This document shows positions 57,080-64,000 of a DNA stretch of 64,000 bases, piece by piece. The notes beneath the pieces are model-generated. The model was not told where the DNA came from. It ran no database searches and was given only the letters and a program-made list of their open reading frames with translations. Each line of letters opens with the position of its first letter. Positions within the stretch are counted from its first letter, which is position 1. The stretch comes from Crambe crambe (lineage: Eukaryota; Porifera; Demospongiae; Poecilosclerida; Crambeidae), in the NCBI GenBank assembly GCA_963924555.1, contig OZ004598.1, positions 558,001 to 622,000 on the forward strand, read 5' to 3'. The position numbers and the translations under genes are program-made.

Positions 57080-58050
57080 CATGTGACCAAACCTTGAGTA
57101 AGGGACGAGATATGTTCATATCAGTGAAATTGATTCCAGATTCTTGAACTGGAGCTTCTTCAAAGAAGGAACCAGAAATCTTTCGAGGATTCTTTTCCTG
57201 CGATGCAAATTAAGAGCTATGCACCATAAACTGTTGCCACAATATCATGTATGCACTTGCCTTGATCACATCTTCTTGCTCACCTTCTGACTCATCTTCT
57301 GCCTCTACCTCTTTATCTTGCTTTGTCCTCCTGCCACTGCCACACTTTTCCTCCTCTGTTTCTTCAACTTCGTCTTCCTCACTACTCTCGTCCTCCACCT
57401 CTGAGCTATTCTGAGATACATCAGAAGGAGTGCCCTTTGTGGAGCCTTCCCCAGATGACCCCTCCCCTTTATCCCGGCATTTCTGCTCTGTCTACAAAGA
57501 GGATAAAATCTTCTAACCATGGCACACATATCCACATTCCCAATCCTCACTGCTCAAGACAAACCTTCAGCTTTAGCATTTCTCTCGCTCGGAGTATTTT
57601 AGCATCCAAAGTGGAAGATTGAACTCTCTGCAAAGATGAAGGGTACATCAAATGCATACCAAATCATTCATTATAACTACTACAATTTTCATAAACCAGT
57701 CATGTTGATGACCCCTTGTGCATGCATGGGAATTTTTGGGTAAAGAATTATACTTTGTACCTGTCTTTTGACAGCCATTTCCATGACGTCTTCATCAGCC
57801 CCCCATTCCCATACACCACCTTTCTCTCCTAAACTTTCCACTGAAAATTCAAACCCGTCTACAAAATCTTTGGCCTTCTTCACCACTTTATTGCCTATTA
57901 CCTAATAAAAGGAATAAAAAAAGAAATATTGAAATACATACCAGCATGTAGTATTACTTCATCTTCTTCCGATTCATCACCATCTTCAATTTCAACTTCA
58001 TCATCGTCTTCAATAGTGCCAATGAAGCCAGGAGGTACGCACCCAGCCAT
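53290..58050 (-). CDS. DDX27: ATP-dependent RNA helicase DDX27
   Basis: Twenty exons in transcript order: 57942-58050, 57761-57894, 57565-57627, 57261-57491, 57093-57197, 56838-56943, 56391-56503, 56251-56311, 55971-56121, 55724-55823, 55414-55555, 54995-55131, 54768-54866, 54442-54524, 54295-54389, 53940-54226, 53686-53803, 53473-53557, 53360-53416, 53290-53305; 763 codons. DEAD-box motifs in order: Q motif TPTPIQ, I VTGSGKT, Ia PTRELAIQ, Ib [39 protein letters not shown]. The start [18 protein letters not shown] and the basic end KFKSKKRYKRR match animal DDX27. It acts with the PeBoW complex in nucleolar 47S rRNA 3' processing. Intron 4 has a GC donor (AAG|GCAAGT). The acidic exon 4 resembles the low-complexity part of the human protein. 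Confidence 0.95.
54586..54760 (-). repeat. Dispersed GAGGTTGTCCTCTT-type repeat (copy 2)
   Basis: On the minus strand it reads CACACTTGAGGACCCAGCC, CTCTTTTGGAGGTTATTTTG and TATACAAAGGTAC, parallel to 62265-62400 on the plus strand. It lies in a DDX27 intron. Confidence 0.65.
54911..54981. repeat. (TGTA)n microsatellite in a DDX27 intron
   Basis: About 17 pure TATG units next to the exon 12 donor. Confidence 0.9.
56545..56790. repeat. Minisatellite GGGGAAACCCTGATAATTAG
   Basis: Five to seven imperfect units of about 27 bp, each GGGGAAACCCTGATAATTAG plus TGAGAAAT, in a DDX27 intron. The CCTGATAATTAG core resembles other minisatellites in this window. Confidence 0.85.
56985..57077. repeat. (GA)n microsatellite in a DDX27 intron
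   Basis: About 93 bp of almost pure AG beginning after GTGAGTGAGTGAGAGTG and ending 15 bp from the exon 5 donor. Confidence 0.9.
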
Positions 58051-58220
58051 TCTTTCTCGAGCAGGCCACGTGGGTAAAATCCTGGGTGGACGATTCGTAC
58101 CTAATGTGAAGACGCGCGCACTGATTGGTTGAAATCAAATCAACCCGCGAAAAGAATTTAAATTTCAAATCGTGGTGTTGGAAATTATCGTGAAAACCTT
58201 CAAGTATTCCATTCAGCAAT
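58051..58220. promoter_or_regulatory. Bidirectional promoter, DDX27 / coiled-coil gene
   Basis: 170 bp between divergent starts, with GAAGACGCGCGCACTGATTG near 58108. The GATTGG that follows could be a CCAAT box on the other strand. Confidence 0.55.
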
Positions 58221-61200
58221 ATGACCAGTAAAAGAGAGATAGAGAAGCTAGAAGAAGAGAACAGATCCCTCAGTCGGCGCCTATCTGATGTGGAATTCCA
58301 ATTAACCAGGAAGGAGGAGAGTTTGAAAAATGCTAATCAAAGGTTAATATTAAACTAAAATTTGCTATTGTTTCAGCTCTTTTTGCCAAGAACTTTATAA
58401 GCTTACAGTTGATCAGCAGAAGTAAGTGTAAGAGGTGTTCCTTTTTCTTCAGGAAATCAGAATTGCTCTCTGACCTGCGAGAGTATCAACACAAGGTGAA
58501 GGATCTAAAGGTGCGTCTGGAGAGGACTGAGGTGGGAGAACTGGAAGCAAAGGGTGAGGCACACGACTGCCAGCTGGCCTTGGTATCTGCTGAGACAAGT
58601 CTTCACGAAAAGATAGCCTCTTCCAATGCCACCATTAATTCATTCCAGCAGGAGATAAGGGCTCTCAAAACACAGTGAGTCACACTCGTCTTTGATTAGT
58701 GTAAATCTACATTTTAAAATAGGGAAGGAAAATATACATTTTTAATGGGGAAGGACACACTACTTAAACCCTTCAGTGATTACAAAAACATAACTCACTC
58801 ATATTCCGTATAGATCACTCATATTTCCATATAACTAGCTACCCAGTGCCGACTCGGTGAGGCAGTCTGACTAGCTTTTCCTGCATGTACTGACCCCCTC
58901 CCATCCCATCCAGGTTGAATGAGAAGGATAACAAGTACGACAGTTTAACACTCGCCCTCCAAGACAAAGAAGAGCAGTTACACTCCCTCAACAATGAAAA
59001 GCTCCGAGTAGAGAAAGAGGCAACATCAAAGATAAATAATCTCAACCATGCTCTCATCCAGTCCAAGAAGACGTGTGCAGAACTGACTGAGCAGAATGAG
59101 ATGCACAGACGCAAGGAGTGGGAGCTGGCACAGAAGCTTGAAGATCTCCAGCTTGCCAATGTTGCTAACGAATCCAAGGTGAAGCTGGTGCCTTGTAAGG
59201 TATGCATTGAGAGGGAGGCACAGGTTCATAGTCCTGTCAAGAAGGAAGAGAAAGGAGGATCCTTCTCTTGCACACCTGCTAAGCCCCTCCCTGGGCACAC
59301 ACAGGCCGAATCTCTCCTGATCGAGAATAAAAGGTTAAAACAAGACTTGCTCTGCCTTCAGACGAACTTTGAACTCACCTCGCAGAAGTCTTCCCAATTG
59401 CGAAGTCAAGTGAAAGAAATGGAGGTGTCCATATCCGAGATTCAAAGCATATTAGACAAGACGCTTGCTGAAAAGGAAGATCTTCAGTGCAGCTTGGAAA
59501 AGATGAAGAGTGAATCTCGGAATCAGTTTGGCTTAGAGATGGAGAAGAAGAAGAAGGAGATGGCTGATATGAGTGAGCTAGTCCAGAAACTTCAGGAAGA
59601 GATGGAGCAACTGAAGACACAGAATACTGATCTTCAAAATAAACTCAAGAAAGAACTGAAGCAGAGGACCAACCATGACTTGGTGGACACTAAAACCAAA
59701 TCTCTCACAAATGAGAAACTCATGATGCAAGAAGAGGTGACTGCTCTTCAGGAGAAGCTTGGTGAGATGGAGGACAGATGTCAGGAGCTTGAAAGTAAGA
59801 GTAAGGCCCACTTGGATGAGAAGAAGAAGAGTAAGGGAGCCTTGGCCGCCTTGAAATCCAAGATATCTCAACTCACCAAAGAAAAGGCAGAACTTCTGGA
59901 GTGCCTTGATAATATTTCAAAGGAATTGGATCAGGCATACGATACGATCAAGTCTCATGATGAAGAAAAGAAAATGTTAGAAATAAAGATCAATGCCAAG
60001 GATAAGGAATTGCTGAATGCCAAGAGGAAAGAACAGCCTTGCTTGCCCAGTGTAGTGAAGAAACTTGAAGCTAAAATGGCCGAAATGGCAGATGAAATTG
60101 AAGAGTTGTGTTCAATTAATTGCACTCTTGAAGCTACAAAGGCAAAGTACGAGCAGACGATTGCTGAGCTGAACAAGAGCAACAGTAAGCTCAGTCGCGA
60201 ATCCAGACATGGATCAGATTTGGCAAGGAAGATGAACAGTGAGCTTGAGAAGATGGAAGAAAAAATCCAAGATTTGGAGGGTGATCTGGCGAGAAAGAGT
60301 CAAAAATGCAACACAATTCAGCAGAAGCTTGATGAAGCAAAATTGAAATTCTCCAAAGCAGCCAGTGCAAAGTCTGAGAGTGAAGAGGATGCTAAAAACA
60401 TGGCAGCTAAGTTGTCAGAATTGGAGCAGAGAAATTTCAAACTCTCTTCCAACTTCGAAAGCTGTCGTGCAGAGAGAGATCACGCAAAACTTGCAAGTTC
60501 CAATGTCGAGCAGAAGCTATCTGAAGTTGAAGCGAAACTTGATGCCGTCGAATTTGCAATTTTGGAAAGAGACTCTCAAATCTCAGACATGAAATGTACC
60601 ACCGAGCTAATGGAGGCAGAAAATTCAACCCTCCTCTCTCAAGTGACATCCCTTTCTGAAATGGTGTCCACAAGGAATTTGAAAATTGAATCCCAGCAAA
60701 TACAAATGGCTCGACATCAGTCTGAGGTTTTGGACATTATGGAGAAGATATCTGACCTGGAGACCGAGCATGGAGGTTGTGCCAAGGCTATCAGTGAGTT
60801 GAAGAAGTCAAATTGTGACTTGAAGGAGCTTCAAGAAAGCATTTATGCTGAGAAGGAAGAGATTGAAAAGAACTTGGCATCCCTTAAGCTGAAAGTGAGA
60901 GATCTTGCGGATTCCAATGCCGTCCTGAAAGTCTCCAACAGTGACCTACAGGATAAATTTTTGCAGCTGAGTGCAAAGAATGAAGAGCTTCTTCAAAAGA
61001 TTTCTTCTTCGGAGTCTTGTGTAGATCAGCTGGAGAAAGACCTCAAATCTGAGAAGGTTTCTCTACGAGCAAAAGAAGATGAACTGAGACACACTAAGAA
61101 AATGTACGAAGAAGAAAGTGCAAGACTTGAGGATAGGATAGACATATTGAAGTCCAAATGCTCAGATCTAGAGTATCAGTGTCAAGAATATCATCGAGAG

Positions 61201-61467
61201 AAAGTGGAGCTGAAATCATGTGTACTCGAGCTCCAAGCAGAAGTGAAGGAACAGGCATATATTAGCTCGGAGTTGAAGAAGGAGAGAGATGTTCTGACTG
61301 AGCAGTACGACCAGTTAAAGGAATCAGCTCTTTCGGTCCTGCATTCGGATGAGGAAGATATGGTATCTGTGGGAGAGGAGAATAAGACTCTCTCCAAGGC
61401 ACCCAAAACTATCCTTAAGAAAGGCAAGAGAAAGGCCCTAAAGCCAATTCAACAACTTGTAGATTAG
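58221..61467 (+). CDS. Long coiled-coil protein, family not recognised
   Basis: Three exons (58221-58342, 58453-58674, 58914-61467) give 965 codons. Almost the whole protein is heptad-rich and charged (Glu, Lys, Leu, Ser, Gln), from EIEKLEEENRSLSRRLSDVE to near the end, typical of a rod-like dimer such as a centrosomal, Golgi or kinetochore scaffold. A break at about residues 200-230 contains VPCKVCIEREA and a Pro/Gly-rich stretch. The C-terminus (TILKKGKRKALKPIQQL) is basic and could bind nucleic acid or carry a nuclear signal. No globular domain, signal peptide or motor is visible. Similarity to myosin-tail-like proteins is composition only. Its promoter is shared with DDX27. Confidence 0.85.
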
Positions 61468-61730
61468 GTACTGTCAGAATACTGGTAGCTAGTGTAAACT
61501 CATTTATCTCCATTTTTGCTGATTTTCATGTATGTACAAAAGAACTGCGTGCGCGCATACTATTTGTTGCGCATATGCATGCCACGCCCATCAAAACGCG
61601 CGTGTGAGTGGGTGTGGTCACTTCTGCTAACAACATCTTGTGGATCCCTATACCGGTATACCAGCAGTGAGCAGCCACCTTCCTGCTGCGGAAAGTTAGT
61701 TGAAAAAACACCCAGAGTGCTAACTGAGAC
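61468..61730. promoter_or_regulatory. Spacer with CpG-rich promoter-like block of TPPP
   Basis: 263 bp between stop and next start in the same direction. CGTGCGCGCATAC and TTGTTGCGCATATGCATGCC (61547-61580) followed by CACGCCC and CGCGCGTG give a CpG-dense patch about 150-180 bp before the TPPP start. Confidence 0.4.
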
Positions 61731-62985
61731 ATGGAAAACATCTTCGCGACTTTCTGCTCCTTTGGAGGCAGTAGTAAAGATGCCCCAATGCAGATGGATG
61801 GAGCCAAATTCGGCAAGTTTTTCCGCGATTTGAGGCTCTTGGACAAGAAGGTGACATCAACCGATGTGGATATCATTTTTGCAAAGACGAAGCAGTAAGT
61901 TTTGTGTTGGTACCAAAGGGATGAGCAAGGTAGAATATTTGACACCTTGTGCCCAGAATTACTATGTAGACTGTTTCTATGTTGGCATTTGTATGGTTTA
62001 CCTACATGCAGGAAGTCTGAGAGAAAGATCAATTTCCAGGAGTTCATGGTGGCCCTGGCGGCCATAGCAGAGAAGAAGTACCCTGGGGACAGTGATGCTA
62101 TGCGTCGGCTGGAATTGAAGATACTGGAAGGTCACGGTCCTGCCGTATCAGGAGTAACGGTCAGTTTTATTGGCCAGTATAATGCAATGTGATCAAGAAG
62201 TGTCCTCAATCTATCATTGACTTAAAGATTTGGCAGTATTATTGTGGAATGGACACATGGGACCCAGCCTTTTAAATCTCAGTCAGTATTATTGTGAACG
62301 GACACACTTGGGACCCAGCCTTTTATCCTTTGTAGAGAGGTTGTCCTCTTTTGGAGGTTATTTTGTATAGAGTGTATATACAAAGGTACTTTTAGATTTT
62401 CCTTTGTGGAGAGGTTATCCTCTTCTGGAGGCCTCTTTTGACACAATTATGGGGACTCCTTTCATGTATCTTCTACAATTTGTATTGTCATTTTCTTATA
62501 GAAATTTGCCAATCCTGACATCACTGGCCGAATGACAGATGCAAGTGCATACACTGGTACCCACAAGGAGAGGTTTGATGAAGAAGGGAAAGGGAAGGGC
62601 TTGGAAGGTCGGGACTACACCCCCAAGGGACCAGGTGCTATGCCTAGTTTAGTCAGTGGACAGGAAGGCTATGTGTTAGGTTATCAGAACGAAGGGACCT
62701 ACAACAAAGGCATTAAGAGGCCAGAAAAGGTATTAATTTTTAATGTGAATTTTGAGTTCATAGTGAAGTTAATTTTTATTCCAGGGTAATGTTGTAGATC
62801 GCCTCACAGACACTTCCAAGTACACAGGCTCTCACAAGCACCGATTTGATGCTGGTGGGCAGGGGATGGGAATGATGGGTCGTGACCTCCCTGCAAAAGG
62901 TCGAGGAATGGTTCCTGGCTCTGTTGCATCTCAAGCAGCCTATGTATCTGGTTACAAAAATGAAGGCTCTTATGGAAAAAAATAA
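61731..62985 (+). CDS. TPPP: Tubulin polymerisation-promoting protein (p25-alpha)
   Basis: Four exons (61731-61894, 62012-62159, 62502-62729, 62785-62985), 246 codons. The N-terminal EF-hand-like core has [20 protein letters not shown] and [20 protein letters not shown] followed by [15 protein letters not shown]. The C-terminal p25-alpha repeat motif occurs twice: [20 protein letters not shown] with [13 protein letters not shown] from exon 3, and [20 protein letters not shown] with [12 protein letters not shown] from exon 4. Human TPPP proteins have one such unit, so this one is longer at the C-terminus. TPPP proteins bind and bundle microtubules and are tied to ciliated organisms. The unit encoded by exon 4 is duplicated again downstream in a decayed copy. 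Assignment to TPPP rather than a specific human paralogue. Confidence 0.93.
62209..62440 (+). repeat. Dispersed GAGGTTGTCCTCTT-type repeat (copy 3)
   Basis: Contains GGACACACTTGGGACCCAGC, AGAGGTTGTCCTCTTTTGGA and TATACAAAGGTAC, plus an internal partial tandem (two GGGACCCAGCCTTTT and two GAGAGGTT segments). It lies in TPPP intron 2 and matches the reverse complement of 54586-54760. Confidence 0.65.
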
Positions 62986-64000
62986 CCCATCCACCATTTG
63001 CAAAACTCAGCAGACTAATGCACGTTTTAGATGTGCTGAAATCTCCTCTCCTAATAGCCATTTTATCGAAATCCTGTATTGCGCATGCTCGGCGATCAAT
63101 GACATAATCACAAACCTCGTGACACGTACACGTGACATGAATTAACAGCCGAAATAAGTTCACCATAGCTACCTAGTACATACAGAAGCACATTGCTATT
63201 CACTGAACAAAAGAAGGTAAGCTTACTGTAGCAAGTTATCAGGTAGGTCTAGCTTAGCAGCTGATACATTTCCACAGCTGGGCAGTGAGACATGAATTCA
63301 GATGAGAGTAAACCACTCCTCTCACCAAGGCTTACAACAAAGGCATCAAGAAGCCAGAAAAGGTATGTAATTTCACTGCACAGAATGTCAGAGCATAATG
63401 TGAATTTTGAGCTCATAGCAAAAGGCCACAACTTATGATGACAAAAGTATTAATTTTCATTCCAGGGTAATAATGTTGTAGATCGCCTCACAGACACTTC
63501 CAAGTACACAGGCTCTCACAAGCACCGATTTGATGCTGGTGGGCAGGGGATGGGAATGATGGGTCGTGACCTCCCTGCAAAAGGTTGAGGAATGGTTCCT
63601 GGCTCTGTTGCATCTCAAGCAGCCTGTGTATCTGGTTACAAAAATGAAGGCTCTTATGGAAAAAAATAACCCATTCACCATTTGCAAAACTCAGCAGACT
63701 AATGCACGTTTTAGATGTGCTGAAATCTCCTCTCCTATTATATTATTGAAATCTTGTATTGCGCATGCGCGCTCGGAGATCAATGATGTAATCATAAACC
63801 TCGTGACCCCTACACGTGACATGAATTAACATCCGATGAACTGGAAGTAAGTTCACCATAGCTACCTAGTACATACAGAAGCATACTGCTATTCACTGAA
63901 CAAAAGGAGGTAAGTTTACTGTAGCAAGTTATCAGGTAGGTCTAGCTAGCTAGCTTAGCAGCTAATACATTTCCATAGCTGGGCAGTGAGACATGAATTC
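62700..64000 (+). repeat. Tandem segmental duplication of about 0.7 kb
   Basis: Copy 1 (about 62700-63300) and copy 2 (about 63331-64000) share the end of TPPP exon 3, exon 4 and the 3' flank, up to the tail TGGGCAGTGAGACATGAATT, which occurs at 63280 and again at the window edge. Offsets grow from 631 to 699 bp through small insertions. More copies may lie to the right. Confidence 0.85.
63331..63668 (+). pseudogene. Decayed duplicate of TPPP exons 3 (end) and 4
   Basis: The tail of exon 3 (AAAGGCATCAAGAAGCCAGA, 63340) with its GT donor and a full copy of exon 4 (from 63468) are present. The exon 4 copy has gained AAT after the acceptor and a CGA-to-TGA change after DLPAKG, so any extra p25-alpha unit added by splicing to it would stop midway. 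Sequence is otherwise almost unchanged, so the duplication is recent. Confidence 0.8.

Noticed and set aside
1-64000. tRNA genes
   Set aside because: Scanning for GGTTCGA-type B boxes found only matches inside coding exons, for example near 49930, with no cloverleaf around them.

Overview
The window looks like nuclear DNA of a marine sponge (probably a demosponge). The evidence is metazoan gene content with dense, short GT-AG introns, an adhesion-type GPCR and LRRK-like, TPPP and CYP3-clan genes, very small intergenic spaces, AT-rich non-coding DNA and abundant AGCT/CTAG runs, a habit I associate with sponge genomes. The species is inference; there is no sign of bacterial operons, rRNA operons or CRISPR. 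I placed splice junctions by hand from GT/AG signals, reading phase and remembered homologues. Predicted coding lengths are divisible by three for every gene except LRRK-like copy B, where the misfit marks a real frame break.

Left part (1-18 kb): the 3' end of an intronless GPCR gene; a minisatellite and a 5S-rRNA-like fragment; RTRAF (minus) head-to-head with the RNA polymerase II subunit gene POLR2C (plus); an orphan leucine-rich protein (minus) head-to-head with a Schlafen-like gene (plus); the Rieske subunit UQCRFS1 (minus) head-to-head with the CCCH zinc-finger gene ZC3H3 (plus).

Middle (18-45 kb): a LIV-1-type ZIP zinc transporter gene with a long, repeat-filled intron; a 13-exon CYP3-clan P450 gene (minus) head-to-head with the first of two tandem LRRK-like genes (ankyrin, LRR, Roc, COR, kinase, beta-propeller). 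The two copies are close paralogues that have decayed in different ways. Copy A has lost the catalytic Asp of the kinase loop and its C-terminal domain. Copy B keeps that Asp and the tail but has an altered Roc switch and a net 2-nt frame break just after the APE motif.

Right part (45-64 kb): alanine aminotransferase (minus, with a possible second start); an intronless 897-codon fusion of a TPT/SLC35-type sugar-nucleotide transporter with two glycosyltransferase-like domains (minus), the most unusual protein here; the 20-exon nucleolar helicase gene DDX27 (minus) head-to-head with a 965-residue coiled-coil gene (plus); and a TPPP/p25-alpha gene whose last exon is doubled again in a decayed copy reaching the right edge.

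Five head-to-head pairs with 87-180 bp between start codons dominate the layout. Repeats comprise several terminal-inverted-repeat elements without coding capacity, a dispersed CCTC/GAGG repeat seen in three introns, and minisatellites sharing a CCTGATTAG-like core. I saw no LTR or virus-like elements and no convincing tRNA gene.
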